A stretch of 64,000 nucleotides of DNA from Pseudobacteriovorax sp. (GTDB lineage Bacteria; Bdellovibrionota_B; Oligoflexia; Oligoflexales; Oligoflexaceae), in the NCBI GenBank assembly GCA_013215145.1, contig JABSRP010000004.1, forward strand, positions 1-64,000, read 5' to 3'. A model generated the notes under the pieces. It searched no databases and was not told where the DNA came from. It worked only from the letters and a program-made list of their open reading frames with translations. A program made the position numbers and the translations under genes. Positions 1-8,044 of this stretch are shown piece by piece (the stretch's first letter is position 1; every line of letters begins with the position of its first letter).

Positions 1-348
1 CAGACTTTCCGATTGCTGTTTCGGCGCCTTTCTGGGCTCCGGTTGCATGTTGATGTGCTTTTACAACCGAACCATCAATAAAGACCCACTCCCAGTCTGA
101 GTCTGAGCTTAAAGTTTCGAAAATTGTTTCAAACACCCTCTTTTCAGACCAGCGGTTGAAACATTTAAATATTGAGTTCCATCGGCCGAAGTTGTGTGGA
201 AGATCTCTCCAAGGGCAGCCCACTCTTAGCTTATAGAGAATGCCTTCAACAGTTTTTTTCAGGTCAGGCTTGAGATATACTCCATTCTTTATCATAATGG
301 GCTTTAGCTTCGACCAATGTTCGTCAGAAAGCATTGTTCTAGGCATGG
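1..348 (-). CDS. IS5-family transposase, N-terminal part (cut by window edge)
   Basis: The 116 codons seen begin MPRTMLSDEHWSKLKPIM and contain the DUF4096-type helix-turn-helix region typical of IS5-family transposases (CPWRDLP, then FGRW). They run into VFIDGSVVKAHQHATGA, whose Asp would be the first acid of the DDE catalytic triad. The rest of the catalytic domain lies beyond position 1, so it cannot be judged whether the element is intact or split into two frames. The start is the ATG at 348 in the minus direction, next to the A+T-rich leader of the element. The family would cut and paste its own DNA. Family call is confident; activity is unknown. Confidence 0.85.
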
Positions 349-430
349 TAAACTCGTTTTTTTATTTCTCAAAACAAACTTTTGAGTTTACCAACATTTT
401 TCAAGCAAAACTTAAATTGTCAACAGCCCC
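1..430 (-). mobile_element. Partial IS5-like insertion sequence, right edge near 430
   Basis: The transposase reads leftwards and its A+T-rich leader ends near 421-430. Read on the minus strand this edge begins GGGGCTGTTGACAA, which looks like an IS5-type terminal inverted repeat, and the flank just outside is TAA, compatible with a short T-A target duplication. The other end lies outside the window, so the boundary is an inference from one end only. Confidence 0.5.
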
Positions 431-664
431 TAATGAGCCTTCAAATTTGTCGCAAGCCCCATCAGAAGACTATGACCGCATTTACGCGTACACCGTAGTT
501 TCTACTGGCTATCCCCAGTACAAATTGCTATGACCGACCGATGCTGGAACCGGAAACCGCCTAACATCAAGCCTTTCAAGCTTCCTAGGCAACATGTTTG
601 AACTCACAAAGCCAACCCAAATGGGGCCGTTCCATGCTTAACAGACAGGGCAAAGGAGACACAT
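431..664. other. Intergenic flank of the IS element
   Basis: No credible coding frame on either strand. The right end carries the leader of the FG-GAP lipoprotein, with an AAAGGAGA ribosome binding site a few bases before its ATG. I see no RNA gene or clear operator here. Confidence 0.5.
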
Positions 665-2488
665 ATGCGACTAATGATACTAGTTTTACTAACAAGCTTG
701 ATCCAATACGCCTGCTCAGGGAAAAGCTCTGACTCACCTACGGAACGACCTAATGCCCTACAAGATGGTAGCACTCCCACTCCAGACGGTGACATCGATA
801 ACACAACGGTTCCTGAGTTTATTCTTCAGGTGGACTTTAGTACTAGCAGCGAACAAGCTCAGGATTTTTGGTTTGATTGGACGGAGCAAGGTCAACAGGT
901 CACCTCATCAAGGCGTATATTCCCAGTTTTTGATCAGACTCCACTGGATGTTGCCATAGAGAGCTGCCTCGAATTCGATTGGCGTTCTAATCCTCACGAA
1001 GAGTCGGCCTGTCGGCACCAAAACCAGGCCATGGTTTTCGCTGATCGCGGTCCTGTCGATGATTCTCCCATCAACAATGTCTTATCCGATGGCATCATCG
1101 GCCGCACCCATATGGCGATGGAACTTAGTCCACTTCCAGCTGGCAAGTATGAGATGACGATGCTTTTTCATGATGCTGCCCTAGATACCCCGGTTGGTGA
1201 ATTCGAGTTTTTTGTTGACTCTCCGGAGGGCCGTTCCTCTCTGGGGATATTTACCCCAAGTGCAGGACGCTCCGCTGAAGGCCTTAGAGAGGTCACCTTT
1301 AACTTCCAACAGCCCGTCAGCGGTAGGATTCGCATTTATATCCGATGCATCACTTCAGGATTTGTTATCAACGGATTTACCACAACAAAGTTTTTCGATG
1401 GCCCTTCTAAACAACCTCAGGTCTTCGATCTCCAATGCCAATCAAATGAAAGGGTCAAATATGAATTCTTAGAGCCTACCCTTTGGACTAAGCGATTTAG
1501 TTCCGACCCCGGCGCCCAAGATTTCCCTGGCCCCTTATATTCGACGACACCAAGATTCATTGACGATTTTAATGAAGACGGACAGGACGACATATTGTTC
1601 GTGGCAGAAAGCGGCATTTACGTATCTCTCGGCTCGTGGAACCATATGTCGTTTCCAGATCGCTGGCTCAACGGCGAACGAGGTCAATTTCTCAACACAA
1701 ATCAAAGCGAAAGACCATTTACGACAGGCGATGTCAACGGAGATGGTCGTCCGGACCTCATTGCCTTTGGCAAAGATGGTACCCACGCTGCTTTAAACCA
1801 GGGCGGTAGCTTCGCTGATTTTGTTAAATTGATCGATGATTTTGGAATCGATCAAGGCTGGAACAACCGAAGTCAAAGCCCACGCTTTGTCACTGATATC
1901 AATGGCGATGGTCGCGTTGACCTCTTAGGAATCAAAGAGGATCGCATCAGAATTCGCACGTTCACCTCAGACCTTCGCCTCGACGAACAGATTGGGATCA
2001 ACGAACCTGGTATTCTAACGGGCTCAGAGTTTCCCAAGTTTATCGAAGACCTTGATGGTGATGGGGTTACCGATATCCTAAGTGTGGGAGATCAGGGAGT
2101 GACCGTAGCCTTCGGCGTCAAAGAAGAAACTGTCTTTGAACCCTTTCAGTTACTTTCGCCTGCCTTCTCTCCTGTAACCGGTTGGGGTAGTCAAGACTAC
2201 GAACCACGATTAGCTGGAGTCTTTGGTCGGGCGGACGCTCACTTGGCTAGCTTGATTGGCTTACAAAACGGCAAGTTTTTTGCGGCCGACAATCTCAGCA
2301 CCACATCCCAAGCTAAAGTCATACCAGAGTTGGCGTCTTTTGCGTCTAGTAAGGCCGAATTGCAGCATTATGAATTTGATCTCGATCCCCTTGTCATTGG
2401 CGATATGAACGCCGATGGTATCGATGATTTAGTTTACTTCGGCTATCAGGGCACTTACGTTAGTCTCTCAGTCAAGCGTTGCCGCTAA
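665..2488 (+). CDS. Exported FG-GAP/VCBS-repeat lipoprotein
   Basis: 607 residues. It starts MRLMILVLLTSLIQYAC, a short hydrophobic signal ending in a Cys that is probably lipidated; the lipobox is weak (QYAC). The middle (about 50-250) is beta-rich with no family I recognise. From about residue 295 there are at least five FG-GAP-like calcium-binding loops of the D-x-[ND]-x-D-G-x-x-D form: DFNEDGQDD, DVNGDGRPD, DINGDGRVD, DLDGDGVTD and DMNADGIDD. Such repeats build a beta-propeller used for surface adhesion or protein binding. The start is fixed by AAAGGAGA just upstream. It stands alone, between the IS flank and the next gene 100 bp on. Ligand unknown. Confidence 0.75.
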   Translation: MRLMILVLLTSLIQYACSGKSSDSPTERPNALQDGSTPTPDGDIDNTTVPEFILQVDFSTSSEQAQDFWFDWTEQGQQVTSSRRIFPVFDQTPLDVAIESCLEFDWRSNPHEESACRHQNQAMVFADRGPVDDSPINNVLSDGIIGRTHMAMELSPLPAGKYEMTMLFHDAALDTPVGEFEFFVDSPEGRSSLGIFTPSAGRSAEGLREVTFNFQQPVSGRIRIYIRCITSGFVINGFTTTKFFDGPSKQPQVFDLQCQSNERVKYEFLEPTLWTKRFSSDPGAQDFPGPLYSTTPRFIDDFNEDGQDDILFVAESGIYVSLGSWNHMSFPDRWLNGERGQFLNTNQSERPFTTGDVNGDGRPDLIAFGKDGTHAALNQGGSFADFVKLIDDFGIDQGWNNRSQSPRFVTDINGDGRVDLLGIKEDRIRIRTFTSDLRLDEQIGINEPGILTGSEFPKFIEDLDGDGVTDILSVGDQGVTVAFGVKEETVFEPFQLLSPAFSPVTGWGSQDYEPRLAGVFGRADAHLASLIGLQNGKFFAADNLSTTSQAKVIPELASFASSKAELQHYEFDLDPLVIGDMNADGIDDLVYFGYQGTYVSLSVKRCR

Positions 2489-2589
2489 GGTATTAGCCGT
2501 GAGTTTGGTCTCCTGATTTTTCACAAAGTCTGATAAACTCAAGGCGAGGTGCCAACCTCGCCATGTACCCGCTCATCCTGGAGGCCTCC

Positions 2590-3282
2590 TTGAAACGATT
2601 TTTATTGCTGTTGATTGCACTGATTGTGGTGACGTTTGCGAGTCAATTCTTACAGAGATTTGCTGGAGAAAAGCGTCAAGAAGTTGTTCAGACACCAGAA
2701 GAGCCAGAGGTAAAGGTAGGTAAACCACCGGTAGAGCTCGCCAATCAAGAGGACGACGTCATTCCTGAGGCTGATAGCGCACCAGCCCCTCAGACTAGCT
2801 ATGAACCAGGGACGCAAACCGACACCAACGCTATCTTTCCCCAGGAGCTAAATAGCACCCTACTTGCCAATGACTTTAACGACTTTTCGTCAGAGGATAT
2901 TTTGAAGCGTATGGAAGATCTCAATATCCCCACCGAAGTCTCTGATAAAGGCCACCCTTCCACAGGCCTTCGTAAAGTGATCCAAGCCAGCGATAAGGTT
3001 CGTGGCCTTAGCTTTTTTGAAGCCTCCTTCAACATTTTTGAGGATGAGAATCGTGAAGAGCTTGGTTTTATGAGATACGTTTACGATCCAGACAAGGCTA
3101 ATCTAAAGGAAATCAAAGCGGGGTTAAGCAGAGAAATTGGCACCGAGCCCGAAACTCCAAATCCAGGCACCAGTATCTGGCGATTGGATGGTGGGGTCAA
3201 TTTGATTGTTATTGATAACTTTAAAGGCAACCGGGAAGAAGAAAAAGGAATCATGGTCAGCTTGGAGCCTGAGATCCATTAG
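2590..3282 (+). CDS. Membrane-anchored protein of unknown function
   Basis: I prefer a TTG start at 2590, five bases after GGAGG (2580-2584); an ATG at 2563 would add nine residues and lacks such a site. The protein (about 230 residues) starts with one hydrophobic helix (KRFLLLLIALIVVTFASQFL), an uncleaved anchor or signal, followed by a Pro/Glu-rich linker to about residue 90 and a soluble domain. No family recognised. It converges with the histidine kinase gene and the two stop codons overlap (TTAG, 3279-3282), so their 3' ends are transcribed against each other. Confidence 0.65.
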   Translation: MKRFLLLLIALIVVTFASQFLQRFAGEKRQEVVQTPEEPEVKVGKPPVELANQEDDVIPEADSAPAPQTSYEPGTQTDTNAIFPQELNSTLLANDFNDFSSEDILKRMEDLNIPTEVSDKGHPSTGLRKVIQASDKVRGLSFFEASFNIFEDENREELGFMRYVYDPDKANLKEIKAGLSREIGTEPETPNPGTSIWRLDGGVNLIVIDNFKGNREEEKGIMVSLEPEIH

Positions 3283-5321
3283 GCAGCATAAACATATTTT
3301 TCATCAAGAGGAAAATGGAACGTCATACGAGTCCCCTCGCCTCTTGTCGACTCGATGTCTATATAGCCACCCAACTCCTCGCAAGCATTCTTTAAGGCAT
3401 TCATGCCGACACCGCGGCCGGAGATCTGTGTGGCCACAGTTTTTGTCGTCAACCCATCATAAAAAAGCGCTTGCTCGATCTCTGCCTTTGTTTCGTGGGG
3501 TAACCCAACGCGTTTGGCAATCTCTTTCACTTGATCCCAGCAAATTCCGCCACCATCATCAGCGATGCTGATACTTAAACTACCATCGTGAATCTCTGTG
3601 GTTAGGGTCAGTTTCCCGTTTTGTGGTTTGCCGATTTTGGTCCGTTCTTTTTTGTCTTCAATACCCTGATCCACAGCATTTCTCACAGCATGGCTAAATG
3701 CAGCCCAAAAAGAGCGCCACTGCTCTCCCTCCAAACGGATACCGTGATCTAGGATTTCGATATCGAGATCAGGTTTAGCTAGTTTTTGCGCCATAACTTT
3801 TGCAGCCTCTGCCGCTTGACGCAGCCTCATATGAGTGGGTTCACGCAACCAGGACCCTAACTCATCTAAGAGTTGAGGCGAGGGAGTCCCGCTCTCGACG
3901 GACTGGACTAGATGATCATAATCGGAGCGACTCACTTCAACCTTCAGCTTACTCTTCGAGGCCAAAAACGGCTCGATTTTTTTCATGAGATCCGACCAAC
4001 TTTGGACCAACAGGCCAATATCATCATCGGAAAGGGTTGAGTTTTTCTCAGCCAGTTTGCTTTCTAAGTCATCGACAATCCGCGGGATGGAAATCATCCC
4101 CGAAACCGCCGAACTACCTTTGAGGGTATGAAGGAGGATTTTTTCTGTTTCCCGATCGTTGCTTTTCGCCGCAATCTGATCGACTATGGCCTGTAGCTCG
4201 TCGATAGTCTCTTGAAAGACGGATCCATAGTTGGCTACTTTGTGTACGATGGCGATAATTTCCTTTTGCGATTCCTGAGCCTGCTCAGCCTTAACTTTTT
4301 CGGTAATATCAGTGACTACCACAAGAAAGTTTTTGCTCTCGCCTACTTCCTGACAAGCGATAGAGATATAGCGATCGCCCTCAATTTTGAACATCGGTGG
4401 GATCTGAGCAAGAATCAGTTGGGACGGTAGAAGCCCCATGCCTAGTTGAAACCAAGCCATCTCCAACCAGTTACTGGCCTCCTCAGATTTGAGGGCAATA
4501 AATTCCCAAATCTTATGCCCCTTTTGCGGATTACCGATAATATCTTCAAGAGCGAGGGAGTGTTCGTCGTTCATCACACCTTCGAGGTTAACCATGACGA
4601 AACCCTGATCCACGGAATCGAGGACCATGCGGGCCCGTTGATGAGATTGCTCTGCCGCCTTGCGGTGAAACTCAGCCTTTGTCCGTGCCTCCTCCACCTC
4701 AGCTAACATATGGTTTTTTGCCGACTCATATAGGTAAGCTATTAGGCAAGCAACCACTGTCGTCCCGCAAACCGAGGTCACCACGGTGGTAGGTCGCAAT
4801 TCAGCCGGAAAATCGTGAGGCAATGGCATGCCTAGTTTATGGCCAATAAAAAAGGCCACACAGCTCGTGATAGCAACAGCAGCCCAAAGCAACCCGCTTC
4901 GCCCACCGATGAGCATCACCGCGAACATGGGAAGTATCGGATACCAGACGAAAACTGCAGAATTAATACCGCCTAGATAAGAGATGAGAATCGTGAGCAG
5001 CGAGAACAGACAAAGGTTGAAAAGGCTAACCGTTTTCCTTAGGTCTTTCGAGCGCTTTAGCATCAGCGTCGTGCAGGTAGCAAAAAACAAGGCCACGGAG
5101 GTGATTAGAATCGCCATTTCGGGAAGGTTGTAGCGTAGCCAATATATCAGCCCAAAAAGTGGCGCAATCGCGGCAATTGAATAGGTGAAATTAACCACAA
5201 GCCGGGCCTTCCGCCTGGTTTCGTGGTCCGCTTTCATGAACTGGTCAGGTATAAGCCGATCAACGGTGTCTCTAAAATAATGGCGTTTGAACTTCTTTTT
5301 GGTTTCCATGCTTCCACTCAA
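3279..5321 (-). CDS. Membrane-bound CheA-like histidine kinase with internal HPt domain
   Basis: 680 residues. About six membrane segments (residues 45-200) form an integral sensor. A short coiled coil leads to a PAS-like stretch (about 230-345). An HPt domain follows with LLHTLKGSSAVSG, making His398 the likely phosphorylation site. A CheA-type ATPase completes it: N box HAVRNAVDQGIED (544-556), G1 DDGGGI (588-593) and G2 GRGVGM (635-640). The CheW-binding P5 domain of true CheA is absent, as the protein stops soon after the ATPase. It therefore looks like a CheA core rebuilt as a membrane sensor kinase that autophosphorylates an HPt histidine. No response regulator is adjacent, so its partner is unknown. 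The upstream MSGSM start is accepted; no strong ribosome site decides it. Confidence 0.85.
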   Translation of the reverse strand: MSGSMETKKKFKRHYFRDTVDRLIPDQFMKADHETRRKARLVVNFTYSIAAIAPLFGLIYWLRYNLPEMAILITSVALFFATCTTLMLKRSKDLRKTVSLFNLCLFSLLTILISYLGGINSAVFVWYPILPMFAVMLIGGRSGLLWAAVAITSCVAFFIGHKLGMPLPHDFPAELRPTTVVTSVCGTTVVACLIAYLYESAKNHMLAEVEEARTKAEFHRKAAEQSHQRARMVLDSVDQGFVMVNLEGVMNDEHSLALEDIIGNPQKGHKIWEFIALKSEEASNWLEMAWFQLGMGLLPSQLILAQIPPMFKIEGDRYISIACQEVGESKNFLVVVTDITEKVKAEQAQESQKEIIAIVHKVANYGSVFQETIDELQAIVDQIAAKSNDRETEKILLHTLKGSSAVSGMISIPRIVDDLESKLAEKNSTLSDDDIGLLVQSWSDLMKKIEPFLASKSKLKVEVSRSDYDHLVQSVESGTPSPQLLDELGSWLREPTHMRLRQAAEAAKVMAQKLAKPDLDIEILDHGIRLEGEQWRSFWAAFSHAVRNAVDQGIEDKKERTKIGKPQNGKLTLTTEIHDGSLSISIADDGGGICWDQVKEIAKRVGLPHETKAEIEQALFYDGLTTKTVATQISGRGVGMNALKNACEELGGYIDIESTRGEGTRMTFHFPLDEKYVYAA

Positions 5322-5441
5322 AAAATTCTTGGTGGATGATCGGACAATTAGGCAAGATCCTGAGGGTAGTGATCGGAAAAATTTTAAGATCGGAAAATCT
5401 GTATTAAGCCTAGAGCCTTAGCTCGTCTTTGAAACCACACC

Positions 5442-6272
5442 TCACCGAATCCAGATCCTGTGGATGGTACTATTTTGACTGTTATCGGGATCGTCGTCAC
5501 ATTCCCAGTCACCATTTCCATTGATTGACCAATGGTTGTTACCCAGTTCCGAGCGCATGGTAGAGCTCGTCATAGCAAAATCTCCTTGGTTTTCGTCAGC
5601 CAATGCATCCTGATCTTCTGGTAAATTTCCGGTATGCTTAGATAGGGGTTGAAAACTGTTAGCAATATCACGACAGCTTCCAGTGCCAGTCTTAAAATAC
5701 TGAAGGCAGGCGGTCTCGCTCGTGGAAAAGTGAATGATCCTGGGATTGCCACTGGTCTCACAGTACATACGCACCTCGGTAGCGGGAATAGCCTGAACGA
5801 GCTGGGCCGAAGCATGACCAAAAAACTCGGTTCCGGCTTCAGAGGTGCCTAACAAACCTGGTCCCATCAAAGGAAACTTATCAGACATGACGACTAAGTC
5901 CGGATTTGTGCCACCTTCGTGAACGTAGTTTAGAACTAAGGTCCATCCACCGCCTTCCGTCTCGAGATCGCAATGGGCTTGGTAGAGGATTTGTTCGTCT
6001 CCTTGCCCCACGTAAAGCTGATAAACCCCATTTTTTGCTGTGGGTGATTTCTCTTTGACCTCGTTACAACTAGCAAAGGCCAACAAGGCTTCCTGGACGT
6101 CGCCAGCTTCGATGATGACTTCAGGTTCAGATGGGCCGATGATGATATCCGCTGACTGCTGACTATCTTCGGCCACAGCAGCATCTCCTGAGAAGGTCTC
6201 AGATGTCGTCTTGACCTTTTTACAGCCAAGGCTGACAATAAGAAGCAAGCCCACCATAAAAAGTAGGTTCAC
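5442..6272 (-). CDS. Fibrinogen-like domain lipoprotein
   Basis: 276 residues with a lipoprotein signal (MNLLFMVGLLLIVSLGC, lipidated Cys17). After a short linker comes the fibrinogen-like core: the CNEVKEKSPTAKNGVYQLYV segment, a CDLETEGGGWTLVLNY signature and a C-terminal acidic stretch ending STIHRIWIR. This fold usually binds sugars or proteins at the cell surface and often carries calcium. The first half matches the family well and the C-terminal half is more divergent. It is a single gene, divided from the kinase gene by about 120 bp. A role in surface recognition is inference. Confidence 0.75.
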   Translation of the reverse strand: MNLLFMVGLLLIVSLGCKKVKTTSETFSGDAAVAEDSQQSADIIIGPSEPEVIIEAGDVQEALLAFASCNEVKEKSPTAKNGVYQLYVGQGDEQILYQAHCDLETEGGGWTLVLNYVHEGGTNPDLVVMSDKFPLMGPGLLGTSEAGTEFFGHASAQLVQAIPATEVRMYCETSGNPRIIHFSTSETACLQYFKTGTGSCRDIANSFQPLSKHTGNLPEDQDALADENQGDFAMTSSTMRSELGNNHWSINGNGDWECDDDPDNSQNSTIHRIWIR

Positions 6273-6706
6273 ACGTATCTCCCTCTAAAATCCATATCTC
6301 CACTATGGGTCCTTATCGGAAATACTTTGCCGTCAGCGTAAGATTCTAATTTTCATTTGCTATTTTCGGTTGTTACAGAAGAGTTTAGGACGTGTAGGAA
6401 TGGCTAAAAGGAGAGAAATATTGAACACGGCAGCCGTGCCGTGTTCAACAACATCTGATACCTATGGATATCCCCTTGGCTATTTTGAGACACCTCTAAT
6501 GGAATCTCCGCAGACCGAAAGGCAGATGCTGTCATTGAGTTGCTGTGCTTAAATGACGTTAATACTCGTCAATTGCTCTCACAAACACACATCAGCAGTT
6601 AGCCTGCTAAACGTCCAGGAATGGTAAGGTTCTAGGTCAGATGTTGTAATTTTACAATATTTTTTCGAATGAAAATGAAACAATTTCACTTTTTTTGCCT
6701 TATTTC
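6273..6706. other. Intergenic region with a long palindrome
   Basis: No convincing gene. It holds the promoter side of the fibrinogen-like lipoprotein gene and the 3' flank of the HD gene. Its only standout feature is the perfect inverted repeat at 6421-6448. The region near 6640-6700 is very A+T-rich. Confidence 0.5.
6421..6448. repeat. Perfect 12-bp inverted repeat with 4-base loop
   Basis: TTGAACACGGCA, loop GCCG, then TGCCGTGTTCAA. Every base of the stem pairs. There is no T tract on either side, so it is not a standard rho-independent terminator. It could be a dimeric regulator's operator, a structured RNA or a remnant of a mobile end. It lies 25-30 bases inside a spacer with no gene of its own. 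Confidence 0.7.
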
Positions 6707-7327
6707 CTACTCAAATGTTTTTCTTTCCTGGGCAAACTGCAACAATTGAACGAACGTTTGACTTGGTGTGAACGTCAAAGGAGGTCTTCCCGATTGATCG
6801 GCTTCGATCAGATGGCAAAGGAGTGAGATCGAGGCTCCGCCTAAACGATGTTTCAGACGCTTTATGATGCGAAGAGTCACAGTCTCGAAGGAAGCATAAA
6901 CCAGGTGCTCGGCGACTAAGCCCCCAATCATGCTTACGTCTTGGTGGGCAAACCCTAGTGATGATAGCAGTTCCATGGCTAAGACCTTGGAACGCTGTTC
7001 ATGCCCTCGGGCACGCCACCTCCCATCAATCATCTCTGTTGTTCCTGGTTTTCCGATATCATGGCACAGGGCAGCAATCAAAAGAATCATGCGCTCATGT
7101 TGAGACAGGCCCTCGCGATCTGAAACAACTGCGGCCGCATCACAGACATAACAGGTGTGGACCCAAACGTTGCCTTCTGGATGAAATATAGGATCTTGAG
7201 GAGTCTCTTTAAGCTTTGCCAAGAGTTCCCATTGGTCAAAGATTGCGGTCTCATGCTCTTGAAGCCAAGAGCCTGGATTTGTTATTCTAGTCCATGTGAC
7301 CCACTGTTCTTTTGTATTAAATGTCAC
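6707..7327 (-). CDS. HD-domain phosphohydrolase resembling the CCA-enzyme HD domain
   Basis: I prefer a GTG start at 7327, seven bases after AAGGG; an ATG at 7396 would add 23 unconvincing residues inside the neighbour. The 206-residue protein has the full HD set: His in HPEGNVWVHT, His-Asp in ALCHDIGKP, the GHE segment, His in VAEHLVYASF and a late Asp in IEADQSGRPP. The HPEG..VHT and CHDIGKP context is that of the C-terminal HD domain of bacterial tRNA CCA-adding enzymes, but the nucleotidyltransferase domain is absent. In E. coli that HD domain has 2',3'-cyclic phosphodiesterase and phosphatase activity. It is divergent from the VLRF1 gene with only about 27 bp between starts, which suggests shared control. 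Substrate is inferred, not shown. Confidence 0.75.
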   Translation of the reverse strand: MTFNTKEQWVTWTRITNPGSWLQEHETAIFDQWELLAKLKETPQDPIFHPEGNVWVHTCYVCDAAAVVSDREGLSQHERMILLIAALCHDIGKPGTTEMIDGRWRARGHEQRSKVLAMELLSSLGFAHQDVSMIGGLVAEHLVYASFETVTLRIIKRLKHRLGGASISLLCHLIEADQSGRPPLTFTPSQTFVQLLQFAQERKTFE

Positions 7328-7354
7328 ACCTAAACCCTTATCAGAAAGTCGACC

Positions 7355-8005
7355 ATGATGCGAAACCGCAAAGTAAAAATACCATATGATTCTCAAATCG
7401 TCTTGGATGCCATGTCTAAAGGTGACGCCACCCTGGTGATGGATAACGAGTCCGCCGCTCAGGTCAACGTCTTAGATACAGAGGAACAGGCTGAAACCAC
7501 TGTCCCCCTCCCGAAAGTCATCGCATCCATCGCAGGCTCCGATCCTTCGGGAGCACTGCCTAAGTCTGTGGGGTTTCTCGTCGTAGTAGTGAAATCCGGT
7601 CAGGGCGCTATCTACCACATGGATTCGGATACTCTTATGTTCAGCAAAGTCTTTCGTCGTTACATGGTGAGAAAGTCACAGGGCAAGAGTCAACTCAAAT
7701 ATCTTAAAACCAAGGGGAAATCGCGACTCGGCTCGCGCATCCGTCTTCGAGAAACAAGACTGTTCTTTCAAGAGCTCACTGGCTGCATTGATCACATTAT
7801 GAAAGATCATGGCGAACGCATCCAAAAAGTTTTTATGGCCTGCGACCCGGGGACTAAAGGTTACTGGTGGTCAGAGTTTCCTCCCACTCGTTTGCCATTA
7901 AAAGACTCACGGATGGAAAAAATACCCTTTCATGTGGACAATCCTACCGAAGAAATCATGGATCGGGTGGTTTTTAAATTATATCAACCACAAAGTGTCT
8001 TTTGA
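7355..8005 (+). CDS. VLRF1/Vms1-like peptidyl-tRNA release factor
   Basis: 216 residues. The segment from about 70 to 212 matches the VLRF1 domain of eukaryotic Vms1/ANKZF1: a beta strand (VGFLVVVVKSGQGAIY), then KVFRRYMVRKSQGKSQ, a Gly/Arg-rich loop (GKSRLGSRIRLRE), a helix, and a C-terminal DSRMEKIPFHVDNPTEEIMD that parallels the human 'IPxATRRPTFQE' end. Gln113 in GKSQ sits where Vms1 has its catalytic GxxQ glutamine. Vms1/ANKZF1 free nascent chains from stalled 60S subunits by cutting the tRNA near its CCA end. The ankyrin and zinc-finger parts of the eukaryotic proteins are missing, and the first 65 residues are unassigned. The ATG at 7355 or 7358 is used; its ribosome site is weak. The stop codon lies inside the hairpin at 8001-8026. 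Family identity is by my own alignment from memory. Confidence 0.72.
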   Translation: MMRNRKVKIPYDSQIVLDAMSKGDATLVMDNESAAQVNVLDTEEQAETTVPLPKVIASIAGSDPSGALPKSVGFLVVVVKSGQGAIYHMDSDTLMFSKVFRRYMVRKSQGKSQLKYLKTKGKSRLGSRIRLRETRLFFQELTGCIDHIMKDHGERIQKVFMACDPGTKGYWWSEFPPTRLPLKDSRMEKIPFHVDNPTEEIMDRVVFKLYQPQSVF

Positions 8006-8026
8006 GGCTGCAAAAGCAGCCTCAAA
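8001..8026 (+). terminator. Hairpin overlapping the stop of the VLRF1-like gene
   Basis: TTTGAGGCTGC, loop AAAA, GCAGCCTCAAA: an 11-bp perfect stem that includes the TGA stop. It has no long T run after it, but short T or A runs flank it on both strands, so it may terminate the VLRF1-like transcript and the opposing cytochrome transcript, whose stop is only 19 bases further. Confidence 0.6.
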
Positions 8027-8044
8027 TATGTCAATCCAAATCCA

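Noticed and set aside
240..533. A 97-residue open frame on the plus strand
   Set aside because: It is antisense to the transposase and has no family signal or ribosome site.
6370..6552. A 60-residue frame covering the palindrome
   Set aside because: No ribosome site, low-complexity composition and it contains the palindrome; unlikely coding.
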